In this document: in pieces, positions 1 to 10,954 of the stretch | Layout: each line of letters opens with the position of its first letter | How positions within the stretch are numbered: the first letter of the stretch is position 1 | Assembly: GCA_018894105.1 (NCBI GenBank) | Contig: CM032117.1 | Span: 43,510,501 to 43,574,500 of the forward strand | DNA: 64,000 bases | Origin: Jacaranda mimosifolia | Taxonomy: Eukaryota; Streptophyta; Magnoliopsida; Lamiales; Bignoniaceae | Direction of reading: 5' to 3' | The notes under the pieces: model-generated | The model's database searches: none | Told to the model about the DNA's origin: nothing | The model's input: only the letters and a program-made list of their open reading frames with translations | Made by a program: the position numbers and the translations under genes

Positions 1-348
1 GTTACTTAATTAATTTCCAACCATTACATTAGCCACTAGTTTAATTTCTTACAATAAACCCCTTTAGAGCTTTCAATATTACAAGTAGATCCACACATGC
101 ATGACACACATAAGGGTATTTTGGTCCAATCACATGGTAAATGGTCAAGCCCATTCAAACTTAGGGCAAAATTGGAATTTTAGAAAATGTCAATACTGAC
201 ATTAGCAAAAATTGTTAGTTTGACTAACGGTTTGATATATTTGTTAGACGGAGACAAACCCTAGGCGAGGTAATTGAAATTTCACAAACCTTAGGGATAG
301 TTTTTGTATTTAGCCCAAACCTCAGGGGAGGTCCCTGTAATTAACCCT
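1..348. mobile_element. Mutator-like element end, cut by window edge
   Basis: The block ends with the motif CCTCAGGGGAGGTCC (320-334) followed by a TAATTAACC-type terminus near 348. Similar text (AAACCCTAGGCGAGG, AAACCTTAGGGATAG) occurs at 256-298. This wording (dry-rich CCTCAGGGGAGG then TAATTAACCC) is familiar from terminal repeats of plant Mutator-like or foldback elements. The other end lies outside the window, so no target duplication can be checked. Confidence 0.4.
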
Positions 349-3084
349 ATTAATTTACATAATCTTATTGTCCACATCTATCTGTATAAAAACTTTGTTC
401 TATCATACAATGAGAATTCAGTATAAGCGTTTTCTTTCATTTTTATTTTATATATATATATATATATATTTATCCCTCATTATTTATTATAGTAGTAATC
501 AGGATGTGAGTTAACTCTTAACATTGGTTTTAACTTTTATATATTTTTATCTTTTCATTAATATCTTTTTATCTACTTCAATGATGTGACAATATCAATT
601 CTCAATCATTAAAATTTTTATTTTTGATTTCTTGCAAAAGAAATTTGAAATACCTTATGATTGTGACAGAGGAAAAGAGAAGAAAAGAATCCAATATCCC
701 TTCCAAAAACTATTAAGTTGAGGAGGCCTTTAGCTTTGTGAAAAATTGCAACGAGTATAGATGGATGTGATGGGCATGGGGGCCTGAAAATCAGTTGTTG
801 AGGCCCACAGACTCTGGAGCTTCTAGCCATTTTATAACGTGTATAGTAGCACTGTAGCAGTAGCAGAAGCTAGCACCTTTCAGTTGCAGTTTTTTAAAAT
901 TTATTGAAACTGCTAGTTACGTTTTTTTACCCTGAATTGCAGTAGCAGTTGCAGGGTGCAGCAGCAGCCACTCTAGCATGACTACAAAACTAGAGTGGGG
1001 TTTCAACCAAAAAAAGCTAATTTTTGTGATGGATAGAAAGATACCCCCCTCGTGCCACTGCTTCTGCCACTCAAAATGTAGACAACGCCCATTTTTGTTT
1101 CCCTTATCTAGAGCTTTTCTCAATCATGTCCTCATTTTCCTCCCCCATCCCCTTTTCTCTGTTTCTCTTTTCTTTCTTCTTTTCAACTTTCTTTGGGGAT
1201 AGCCATACATTCCACTACACTATAGCATCAACTTTATCCAATATATGTTATCAAGTTAGGTGTCTAAAATACTCTCATTTATTTATTTATTTTTTAATTC
1301 TCATAATTACAATTAGTATTTATTACTGTTGGACTATTGTAAAATTTTGATCTATATTGAAACCATGACATTAGATTGGGAAGGAAGATTAGAATTAGAG
1401 ATTTATACAAAAGTAAGAATATGGGTTCTATGAGTAGAAAACAAAAAAATTCTATTCTAATTCTATCATCAGCTATGGGTTTGAATATAAGAAAAACCCA
1501 TTTACACTTAATTTCCGTATTTATTTTATTTTTGTAAAAATTTAAATAAATATAATAATTATTAAGACTAATTAAAATTATATATAAAAATAATTAAATA
1601 CTTTTATTTGTTTTATACTATAAAATTTTATAGAATGTATTGGAATTGCCAATTACAATAATTAATCTTCATGATTAGATGAATTACATTGAAGCAACTC
1701 AAGAGACAATAATTAGGTGAACATGCATGTCTTGATATCTGGTAGGAGTTCAATTTTTCTTTATTGACTTTCTTGTAGTCCTTTGTGAGTGTTTCTATAC
1801 TCTAAATATATCTCTCAAAGTGCAAAAATATCTAATATTCCACAAGGCACAAAGCCATTTGAGAGTGCATTGGAAAGGCAAATTGAGCATGAGTTGTTAG
1901 GCTTTTGCTAGCTAAATTATGCAAATGACAATTGGACAACTGGACATGGACCATCATATTGCTTCAAAATTGGTGCCTACTTCACCAAAAGATAAATTAG
2001 TAGAAAATCCAATTAGGTAGCATTTCATTGTCATAAATTATTCTCTGAGTTCTCTTATTATCGTATTTGGTTTGAATATTGTAGACAGCACCACAAATGC
2101 CTCATGTTGCATGTCAAGAGACACACCACCATTTTAGTGGAGATTCAAATTCATTCTCCACATATATAGAGCAATAACTACTAAAAAGTGAAAATTTGAT
2201 TCATCTACACTCCTTTAGAGTAAAAATATGTGAGATTAAAATTTTACAATGTCCAATATTTACAAACGTAACGGGCTTGTTTGTTTAGGTTTTGGGGTGA
2301 ATTATGGAAAATGTTTTGAGGGAATAATTTTTGGGAAGTGGGGTTGAGGAATATGATGGTTGTTTGTTTATGTTTTGAGTGGTAGGTGGAGAATGTTTGG
2401 AAAAAAATGACAAATTTTATTGCAAATATTACATCAGCACTTTTTGTTGGGTTATTAGGGTGAAATGAATATTTTGATATTATCTATAAATGTGTATATT
2501 TAGATTTTGCGATTGGTGTATGTATATATATTTATAATGCTGAATTTAGAGTAGGGCATTGAGGAATAGATTTTAAGATAAACTTTTAGAGTATTTTGGG
2601 GAGTGGGATGGGGGAATGTACTGATTTATTTGTTTAAGTTTTGGGAGTTGAAAAATATTTTGGGAAATTGGTGACAAATAAAGCCAAGATATAATAAAAA
2701 GGAGTAGGACTAACATGGTGTTTGGCTCAAGATATAAATTACCCAAAACATCTTTTAAGTCAAAAAAAGTCACAAGAATGAACCCATGCACTGTGTTAAG
2801 GATACTTATTGTATGAGCACCAGATATAAAATCAATCCATTTTTAATAAAAGGATGGCCAAACAACAAAAGAAAAAAAAAAAAAAAATCTCATATACCAT
2901 TTCTCCAGACTTGCCTCTAATGTATTTTTACAAAAATGCATTGAAATCTCCAAACTCAAAAAATCAGTGATCCACAATAGAGCCTGATTAGAGTTGGGAA
3001 AAAATTTTGGGGGCTGGGGGGTTTGGGGAGTCCAGATATGTGAAAATAAGATGATGGGTGTCAATTTTTTCAAAGGATCCCCCA
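349..3084. other. Intergenic, downstream of the MATE gene
   Basis: AT-rich sequence with no gene I can support; the open frames are short and resemble no family. A G/T-rich stretch at about 2270-2770 repeats a TTGTTTGTTTAGGTTTTGGG-like phrase three times (near 2277, 2361 and 2626). It may be a decayed transposon, but I found no terminal repeats. A CAG/CTG-rich block at 845-1070 may also be transposon-derived. The 3' UTR of the MATE gene must lie just below 3085 (minus strand); I see no unambiguous polyadenylation signal. Confidence 0.5.
449..469. repeat. (TA)n microsatellite
   Basis: About ten TA units in AT-rich intergenic DNA. Confidence 0.9.
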
Positions 3085-4686
3085 TCATGATGACGTCACC
3101 TTAATGCAAATCAAGGGCTCGCTGTCATTCTCGTCACCATCACGAGGCAATGTTGTTTCACCATATCGCGCGCACGTGAGCAGCTGCGCCCTCACGGCTT
3201 GGTACTCCCAGTTTGTGGTCCCCACCACATACAGCATCAGCCCAGCACAACATACTTGGGCCGAAAGCAGCCCAATCCACAGCCCACAAAATCCAACACC
3301 AACTAAGAATCCAAGCCCAATAGCCACAGGCATTCCCACGAGATAGAACGCACCGAGGTTCACATTAGCAGCGGTGGACGGGCGGGCTGTCCCTCGCACA
3401 ACGCCACAGCCGACGGTCTGAGGGCAGTTCCCGAGCTCGCACAACCCTAGGATCGGCAGGGCGGCTGATGTCAGCCGCACGATGTTCAGATCATCTGTAT
3501 ACATTTGGGCCCACAAATTTCTCATCGACGTCGCGAACGTCATGGCTGATAAGCCCATTAGGCCGGCCAAAAAGATGGATACGATGGCCGAGGCCCGGGC
3601 CTTTTCGGGTCGGTTTGCTCCGAGCTCATTCCCAATCCGGGTCGAAACCGCTAAGCCAAGAGAGGAAGGAAACACGTAAAGCAACGACGTCGTTTGGATC
3701 AACAGACCCATCGATGCCACCGTGGCTTTAGGGTCCGCAAGGAGCCCACAAAGCACTATCATGATCTCATACCACCACCACTCAAGGCACACCGATACAC
3801 AGCTAGGCGCGGCTAGGCGAACGAGCGGCGCCCAGCCGGTCAGGCACTTGAGGCTCGGCTTAGTCCACGTCGGCACGTGTAGCCCACGAACCCAAATGTA
3901 GAGGACCAGCGCCACAAGAACAATCAAGTTGGACGCAGCAGAGGCTGCCGCCACGCCAGCCACGCCGAGGCGGAGCCGAGAAACGAGCAAGAAGTTGATG
4001 GGCAAATGGAAAGCCATTCCGACAAGCGAAGCCAGGGTGAGGGGATGGGTGATACCTTGAGCCCGAAGGTAAATTTTTATGGGGTGGATAAAAGAATTAG
4101 TGACAAGATCAGGGAGCGAGAAAGCAAGATACGTGTGGGCCAATCTCGTGATACTGGGTTCTTGGTGCAAATAGAGAAGAATGTTGGAAACGTTGAGCCA
4201 AAGAAAAGTGATGGGAACAGAGCACACGAGGAGGAAAATAACAGACCTCTGGAGGGTCAAAGAAAGCAGCTTTGGCCGTTGGGCGCCAAAGGCTTGAGAG
4301 CAGATGGGCTCCATTCCCAGGGCTAGCCCGGAGAGCACTGAGTAGCCAGTGATGTTGGCAAAAGCTATGGCTAAAGAGCCAGCAGCCAGTTCAATGTCTC
4401 CAAGGTGGCCCAGAAACAGCATGGAAAGCATGGAGCGCGCGTACAGAATAAGGGCTGTCAGGGCTATTGGAAAGGCTAGGTTGGCAAGAGCTTTTGTTTC
4501 CGAGAGAATTTCCAATGGGCTGGGGAGCTGGCGGCCTCCACTGCGGCCGATCTGGGACGTCGGCGGCTGTTTCGTGGTTTCTTGATGTTTGAAGTTGGTG
4601 GGGACTGATATTAGATCAAGATAGAGGTGAACCTGCGGCGGCGGAGTTGGCTGTTTCCGATCGGGGATGGAGTTGGGATTGCACAT
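3085..4686 (-). CDS. MATE efflux transporter, DETOXIFICATION 48-50-like
   Basis: This is a complete intronless 533-residue member of the MATE (multidrug and toxic compound extrusion) family, which exports organic solutes or metabolites in exchange for H+ or Na+. Residues 1-60 form a hydrophilic, proline-rich N-terminus. Two homologous halves follow, about 66-270 and 285-490, consistent with 12 membrane helices, then a short cytosolic tail. Family motifs visible are GMEPICSQAFGA (124-135), CLEWWWYE (300-307), STRIGNELGANRP (348-360) and GLCELGNCPQTVGCGV (414-429). These and the MCNPN start match the plant DTX48-50/ADS1-type subgroup, whose known members sit in late endosomal, vacuolar or plasma membranes and affect organ growth, iron or hormone-related traits. 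The absence of introns is also usual for that subgroup. The chosen ATG is the first in frame and gives the normal length. The reading frame is intact and clearly more GC-rich than its surroundings. The substrate cannot be told from sequence. Confidence 0.95.
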   Translation of the reverse strand: MCNPNSIPDRKQPTPPPQVHLYLDLISVPTNFKHQETTKQPPTSQIGRSGGRQLPSPLEILSETKALANLAFPIALTALILYARSMLSMLFLGHLGDIELAAGSLAIAFANITGYSVLSGLALGMEPICSQAFGAQRPKLLSLTLQRSVIFLLVCSVPITFLWLNVSNILLYLHQEPSITRLAHTYLAFSLPDLVTNSFIHPIKIYLRAQGITHPLTLASLVGMAFHLPINFLLVSRLRLGVAGVAAASAASNLIVLVALVLYIWVRGLHVPTWTKPSLKCLTGWAPLVRLAAPSCVSVCLEWWWYEIMIVLCGLLADPKATVASMGLLIQTTSLLYVFPSSLGLAVSTRIGNELGANRPEKARASAIVSIFLAGLMGLSAMTFATSMRNLWAQMYTDDLNIVRLTSAALPILGLCELGNCPQTVGCGVVRGTARPSTAANVNLGAFYLVGMPVAIGLGFLVGVGFCGLWIGLLSAQVCCAGLMLYVVGTTNWEYQAVRAQLLTCARYGETTLPRDGDENDSEPLICIKVTSS

Positions 4687-4773
4687 AGTGATGAAGAAAT
4701 TTAATTGTTATTTTGGTTAAGTGTTTTTTGGTTGAGAGATACTCTCATGAAGAGCACTCTCCCACTAGCTATG

Positions 4774-4782
4774 TATATATAT
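4774..4782 (-). promoter_or_regulatory. TATA box of the MATE gene
   Basis: On the minus strand the run ATATATATA lies about 90 bp upstream of the MATE start codon. With initiation about 30 bp downstream, the 5' leader would be roughly 60 nt. No other well-placed TATA element is seen between 4690 and 4830. Confidence 0.5.
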
Positions 4783-5642
4783 CAAATATCTCTCTATCTA
4801 GTGTACCTCTATGACCACTCTTTTCGTTCTGTCTTTGGGACTATTAATAGGAGAGCAAGGTGGGATTTTTTTCCCTTTTTTATTCTATTTTAAAATGGAC
4901 TATCTTTTCCTTCCTATTATATTTACAGCCTTCACGGTTGGATATTTTTTTAAATTTTTTTGGTTTTTTTTTTGGAAATTATATTATATATATATTGCTC
5001 TGCTCTTTTTGGAATTGTAATGTAATGAAGCAATGTTGTTTTTGAGTTTATAAGTTTCTGTGGTTTAACGAGGGAAGTCAGGAGAGATTTGAAGTCCCCA
5101 TAATCTGAAATTACAATTTCCAATAAATATATATATGAATGCAAAAAAGGAGTGTTTTTTACGAGATAATTTTACGATAGATCACTGATGGGCTCTCCAC
5201 TTTCACAGGCTCAGCTCACTGCCCTAATTCGCCATTAGCAATAGCACACTGCACAACTACACTCAGATTTTTTACGTAAAAAAAAAAAAAAGGACCAACA
5301 TTTATTCTTCAACCGCGGGATACAAAGTGACTTTTCCCCCGAAGGTATGGATGAAGTTCTAAGATATATATACTAAGAGGTTTTGAATGTAAATTTGTTA
5401 ATGTTTCGTGCTAATTTACTTATATAATGGATTCTTGCGTTGTTATTTGAAACATTGAAGTGATTGTTCATATTTTATGTTTTTAAAATATAAAATATAT
5501 TAAATGATATACATTTCATCCTTTTCTTCAAAAAATATAAAGTATTTTAATAGTTTTATTTTGAGGAAAATTCCACGACTATATATATATATATATATAT
5601 ATATTAAGTCTTAATTCAAATACACATGGGGATCCCTCTAGC
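4783..5642. other. Upstream region of the MATE gene, no gene
   Basis: This stretch holds poly-T/poly-A tracts, a (TA)n run at about 5580-5604 and no coding potential. It would include the distal promoter of the MATE gene. I recognise no specific regulatory element. Confidence 0.5.
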
Positions 5643-6488
5643 CAAGGTTTTAAAAACTGGACCGGACCGGTCGGTTCGACTGGTAACCGGCGACTGGTCC
5701 GGTCCGAATTGCTCCCCAAAACCGGTCGGGCTCGGACTGGTTGGGAACTGGTCGAACCGGTGCCGGTTCGACCGATTCTTGACCGGTTCAATTTTTTTTT
5801 TTTTGATTTTTTAAATTTACCTACCAATTTTGACCGTTTGACCAATTTTAAAAAATGAAAACTAATTAGCTAATTGACTAATACCTTATACCTTCGGACC
5901 GGTCCTTTACTCCTTTCCTTTCCTTCCTAAGTTTCCTTCCATTTCCTTGCCTTTCTTCCTCTTCTTCACTTCTTGGTTCCTGCCGGTTGCTGCTACAGTG
6001 CTCCTGCTACTATTCTCTGCTGCAAATTGCAAGATCTTCATTTTATAGTTCATTATCTTCAACATTTGAACAAGAAAATGGTAATATATTGGACATTTAG
6101 CGTAAAAAATATGTTTTATTTTGTTAAATATTAAACTTGAAACTTAAAAGGATGACCATTTGTATTAATATTAAATAGTTGTGTGTTACTATTTGAATTA
6201 GATTATATATTTGTAATTGATTAATAGAGAAATGGTATTTTCTAAAGAACCATTTGAAGGGAAAAAATGGCTAAATTATGGAGAATTTTTTTTAATTTTT
6301 CAATATTGTTGGAATTTTTCTATTTTTTACAATATATTAATTATATTATATATTTATAAAATTAAAAATAATTATTAAGTCATTATGACGTCAAACCGGT
6401 CGAACCGGTGGTTCAACCGGTCCAACCGGTTGAACCAGTAACCGGTAGCATCGCCGGTTCTTTGTCCGGTCCGATTTTGAGAACATTG
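5643..6488. mobile_element. Non-autonomous hAT element (CCGGT-rich)
   Basis: Left end CAAGGTTTTAAAAACTGG and the inverted right end CAATGTTCTCAAAATCGG match as imperfect terminal inverted repeats, each followed by ACCGG motifs. Both ends are flanked by the identical 8-bp duplication CCTCTAGC (5635-5642 and 6489-6496), the length produced by hAT transposases. The ends are packed with CCGGTT/AACCGG subterminal repeats, as usual for transposase-binding regions. The middle is AT-rich and codes for nothing recognisable, so movement would need a transposase supplied elsewhere. Confidence 0.88.
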
Positions 6489-6496
6489 CCTCTAGC

Positions 6497-6829
6497 GGTT
6501 AAAGGACAAAAGCGACGATTTGGAGCATTTAGAAGTCGTACGTGATGTTTCGTATAGAGATACATCGTGATAGATGAGAATGTATTTGGTAAGTCAACAA
6601 TGGAGTGAAAAATCAAAAAAAGAAAAAGAAAAAGACAATGGAGTAAAAGAATGTCATAAAACAAATTAAATATCAAATTCCACAAAAAGAAATTAATATT
6701 AGTGAAAAGATATTGAGTAATACAATTAATTTTTTTTTTACGAGTATAATAATAGATTTTACCAATTAAACAGTGAGAAGTTTTATTTCTAAGTTGTTAT
6801 GATTGATAATTTGTAAAATATGCACGGTG
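6497..6829. other. Intergenic, nothing recognised
   Basis: AT-rich spacer between the hAT element and the minisatellite. No gene or repeat boundary is visible. Confidence 0.5.
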
Positions 6830-8130
6830 ATAGGACAACTAAAACTATATAGTAATCTTGATAATTTTTATTGTCATTGAGTTGTTATTGTATATATATG
6901 TGTCTTTAATGGTCAGTAATGATAACACAGATACAACCATATAGCAATTTTTGGTAATATTTGTTATGTGGTTGAGTTGTCACTACATATGCATCATTGG
7001 CAACAACAATGATATAGCCATATAGTCAACTTTAATAATTTTCATTGTTACTGAGTTGTTTCTATATTTATATCATTAATTCTCAGTAATAACAATACAA
7101 ATACAACCATATAGTCATTTTGATGATTTTCATTATCATTGAGGTTTCAACTACAATTGTATCATTAGTTGTCAATAGTAAAAAACATATATAGCCATAT
7201 AGTCACTTATAGTAATTTTTATTGTCATTGAGTTGTTACTAATCATATGCATTATTAGTTGTCATATAGTCCATTTTGTTAATTTTATTGTGATTAAATT
7301 GTTGTCACTGCATATATATCATTAATTGTTAGTAGCACAACACAAATACAATCACACAGTCATTTTTGGTAATTTTATTGTCATTGGGTTGTCAATACAT
7401 TTATATCATTATTTTGAATAGTGACAATGCAACCATATAACCATCAATTAGTGTTCATTACATTCGTATCATTAGTTATTAATAATAGCAACACGAATAC
7501 AACTATATAGTCAGTTTTGGCAATTTTTGCTGTCATTATATATGTATTATTAGTTGTCAGTACTGATAACACAAATACAAATATATAGTAATTTTTGGTG
7601 ATTTTTATTATTATTCAATTGTCACCATATACATCAGTAGTTGTTAATCAATTAAAAACAAATAAAATACGTTATAAACTTTGGAAATTTTTGTTATCAT
7701 TATATCAATTGTCACTAAATTTATCGTATTAACAAAAATAATATAGCTGCATATTCATTGTTAATAATTTATTTTGTTAATGAGTTGTCACTATATGACT
7801 ATTATTATTATTTATCAATTGTGACAACACAAATACAATTATATAGTTATTTTTTATATTTATTTTCATCATTGATTTGTTACTATATTTGTGTTATTAA
7901 TTGTTAGTAATGACAATACAAATACAATCATATGGCCACTTTTAATTTTTGTGGTTATTGAGTTGTCACTATATATATCATAAATATTTATCAATAGTAC
8001 TAACCCAAATACAATAAAATATATAATCATTTTTTATAATTTTATTATTGTTAATAGTTACTATATATGTATCATTAATTGCAAATAGCAATAATTTATA
8101 TATTATTGCTATTAAATTTTTAAAAATTAT
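6830..8130. repeat. Degenerate ~90-bp minisatellite array
   Basis: About 14 imperfect tandem units with a spacing of roughly 80-95 bp. The recurring phrase is an ACCATATAGTCA-like box, then TTTTGGTAATTTTTATTGTCATTGAGTTGTCACTA-like text read in pieces, then ATATCATTAGTTGTCAGTAATGACAACACAAATACA-like text. Examples of the box start near 6845, 6937, 7017, 7107, 7195, 7262, 7350, 7431, 7501 and 7580, and the series continues less clearly to about 8100. Units differ by substitutions and small indels, so the array is old. No reading frame runs through it. Confidence 0.75.
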
Positions 8131-8578
8131 TATTATGATAGAGTACTTCTTTTGTCACTTAATATTTGCAACAACTTTAAAAAATGGATTCGCAAACTAG
8201 CATCGGAGTCTTTAATGCCCAACTTTTAACTTGTGTTTGGCTTCACTTTAGTCATAGGGGGTTAGAAGCTAAAATCGCGTGCCTTGGGCTGCTTTCTAGT
8301 TTTATATTATCTTTTAGTAATTATGTCCAAATTTATTTTGAAGATTTCATGCTTATTATTTTTCTTATATGCGCTCGTTTATTCGTTCACTCCATTTTTT
8401 CTTTTTTAACCTTTTCAGTTGTTTTAAAATTATTCTAATATGCAATAGAATATTATGTGCATATGCTTTATATACATACGTGCATATTATAATGATTATT
8501 GGTTAAAATATGCATATTTATGTATACAAGTATGCATTCATTTTATTTATATCATACTTGATTATATGCAAAAATATA
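8131..8578. other. Intergenic, nothing recognised
   Basis: Contains an 84-codon open frame at 8184-8438 (+) with hydrophobic composition but no similarity that I recognise. It is most likely chance in AT-rich DNA. Confidence 0.45.
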
Positions 8579-8581
8579 CAT

Positions 8582-9265
8582 CACTACAAGAAAACAACCT
8601 TCACTAATAGAACATTTGTGACGAATAGGGTTTCGTCATTGTTTGAAGATAATTTTGATGGATTTTTGATGAATTACTAATGAATTTAATAAAATGAGTA
8701 AAAATATATATTAGTTATGATAATTGTGACGGATATGAAGATGATATATTGATATGAAGAGTTTATCACAAATTATATAACCTAAATATGATTTTTCGAT
8801 CCGTGATGAAAATTCCATCACAAAATTAGTTTTGTGACGCATTTATTTTCGTCACAAAACTAACAAGTGACAAAATATATACTAATGGATTTGTGAAATA
8901 AATCCATCACAAATTTAATGAAATCTATCATTTTGTGATGGATTTATTTCATAAATCCGTTAGTATATGCTTTGTCACTGATTAGTTTTGTGATAAAAAT
9001 AAATTGCATCACATAACTAGTTTTATAATGGATTTTCATCACAAATCGAAAAATTGTATTTAAAATTATAAAATTTGTGACAAACTCTTTATATCAATAT
9101 ATTCTCCTTATATCCATCACAAGTATCATAATTAATATATATTTTTACTCAATCTTTTAAATTCATTAGTAATTCATCAAAAATCCATCACAATTGTCTT
9201 CGGATAGTGATGGAACCCTCTTCGTTACAAATTTTCTATTAGTGAATGGGTGTTTTCTTGTAGTG
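8582..9265. mobile_element. Foldback CACTA element (MITE-like)
   Basis: It begins CACTACAAGAAAAC and ends with the inverse GTTTTCTTGTAGTG, the diagnostic CACTA (En/Spm) terminus. A 3-bp target duplication CAT lies at 8579-8581 and 9266-9268. Almost the whole element is one inverted repeat: the left arm (8582 to about 8915) is mirrored by the right arm, with GTGACGGATTT/ATCCATCACAA-type subterminal motifs repeated in both. No coding capacity. A transcript would fold into a hairpin over 300 bp long, a possible small-RNA precursor (inference). Confidence 0.9.
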
Positions 9266-9268
9266 CAT

Positions 9269-10314
9269 ATATAAACAAAATATAAATATAAGAGAATATT
9301 TTGAGAGAGGAACTACACCTAAGAGAGAATAGATTATGCTTTGAAATATTTTATGAAGGGGAAAATGTGTTAAAAAGCTTTGCTTTGATGGAAAACAGTA
9401 AATTTATGCATAAAGGGTTTGGGTAGTTTTGGAATTGAAATTGGTAAAATTAGTTATATTTCCAGTCAATGCAATAAGATAAATAAGGTTAACAATCAGC
9501 AAACAACAAAGGAATTTTTTACGGTTCGAAAAATGTCTATATCCACTACATAATCTCTCACTTATAATTTTAAAACTAATTAGAGAATAAAATTTATAGA
9601 ATTAAGCATATAATAATTTAACAGTAATCGATTCGTAATAGACCTAAGGCCTGATTTTAGTACAAGAATATATATATATATATATAGTAATTAATGATAA
9701 ATAGTTATAATAGACTTTAGTATATATCTTCTGTTACGAGTTTCTTTTTTTCTTATTTTAATTATTATGGGAAAGTAAAATGCTATTATTCCCAAAATAC
9801 GGGCATATACACACACAAAAAAAGAACCTACAAAATGGAAAAACCTATTAGCAATGGTGTAAGGATCTAATAGTTCTCACTTTTTAAAAGCTAACTTGAT
9901 CAAAACAGAAATCCATGAAGATGAGGGATTAATTAAAAGACCACGATACAAAATATATATGCTCCGCCGTAAGTTTAATAAGGAGATTGTAACTCAAATT
10001 TAAGTTATTTCACACTCAAATAGTCAATCTTAGCTCAAATTTAAGTTATTTCACATAAAAGTTTAAATAGTGATATATAATAAATCTAAATTTATTGGTA
10101 AACTGAAAATATGGATAACATAACTAAAGAATTGGGGAATTAATGCTAAAACAAATGGACAAATATTTAAATGTGATTGAAAAACTTCTTAAATCTTTAA
10201 TCTCGTCGACTAACATTTCAAACATAAAAGTAATAGAAATGTTATTGGTGAAAAAATGCATACAAAAATTGCATGCATTATCATAGAGAAAATCCATTAT
10301 TCTTAATTAATACT
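9269..10314. other. Intergenic, nothing recognised
   Basis: AT-rich with a (TA)n run near 9668-9687. A phrase CTCAAATTTAAGTTATTTCACA occurs twice in a short direct repeat near 9994 and 10034. No gene. Confidence 0.5.
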
Positions 10315-10319
10315 AATTT

Positions 10320-10925
10320 TGTTGATTATGTTTTGAAATTTAAACTACAAATGACGATAAACGAAAGAAACGGTGCGAAACAGCGTGGAGCAGACGAGAC
10401 TAGTGTCGAAGCACGCCCGACACGCGCTGGCAGGATGCCGCTCGCTGGGGCATGAGGAAGGCTGCTCCCAAGCGCAGAACAGGTAGCAACACACGCCCGG
10501 GTGCAAGAAGGGCCACGTTCGGGCCTGACACACACTGGAACCGCGCCCTGGCGTGGCATGTTTTGGTAGGAAACTTGTTACACATGCCAGGGCGCACAGA
10601 CCCATGGGCCGATTTTCTATATTTGATTGGGTATTTAAACTCCGTTTCTTCCATATTAATTAGAGATTGAACCATAGCCAATAGATTCTATACTGCTTTA
10701 GAGATTTTATTTCAGAACGATGTTTAGAACAAGGGTGTTGGGTGTTCTTGTAAGATTTGTGGAACTTAAATAGTACTTGGCACTTTAATTTGGAATTAAT
10801 ACATTCATTTCTTTGTCGGGTGGATTAAGTACATCGCTGAACCACGTAAATCTTGTTGTCTATTTCGTTGAATTACTTTACTTTTATTTCTCAATCATAT
10901 TATTTGGTCTTTTTGCGTTACAACA
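10320..10925 (+). repeat. 5' LTR of the copia element
   Basis: A 606-bp LTR starting TGTTGATTATG and ending ACAACA. A GC-rich block at about 10365-10610 contrasts with the AT-rich flanks. Two thirds of the way in, TATTTAAA (10632-10639) is the likely promoter of the element; the matching box in the 3' LTR is at 15254-15261. Confidence 0.9.
10632..10639 (+). promoter_or_regulatory. TATA box in the copia 5' LTR
   Basis: TATTTAAA, conserved at the equivalent place in the 3' LTR (15254-15261) despite LTR divergence. Confidence 0.55.
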
Positions 10926-10928
10926 AAC

Positions 10929-10941
10929 TGGTATCAAGAGC
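10929..10941 (+). other. Primer binding site, tRNA-Met type
   Basis: TGGTATCAAGAGC starts 3 bp after the 5' LTR. It matches the TGGTATCAGAGC consensus complementary to the initiator tRNA-Met 3' end, apart from one extra A. Confidence 0.85.
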
Positions 10942-10954
10942 TAGGATTGATCAA

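Noticed and set aside
845..1075. CAG-rich block as a hAT MITE
   Set aside because: GCAGTAGCAGAAGC and GGCAGAAGCAGTGGC look alike but are simple-sequence related, and flanking duplications are absent.
2270..2770. G/T-rich block as a PIF/Harbinger or hAT element
   Set aside because: The GGGCTTGTTTGTTT-like start has no matching inverted end and no target duplication.
3104..4585. Several open frames on the plus strand opposite the MATE gene
   Set aside because: They mirror the GC-rich codon pattern of the MATE gene on the other strand and resemble no family.
10326..10681. Overlapping open frames on both strands in the copia 5' LTR
   Set aside because: They lie in the GC-rich LTR block, are not conserved in the 3' LTR and look like stop-poor composition.
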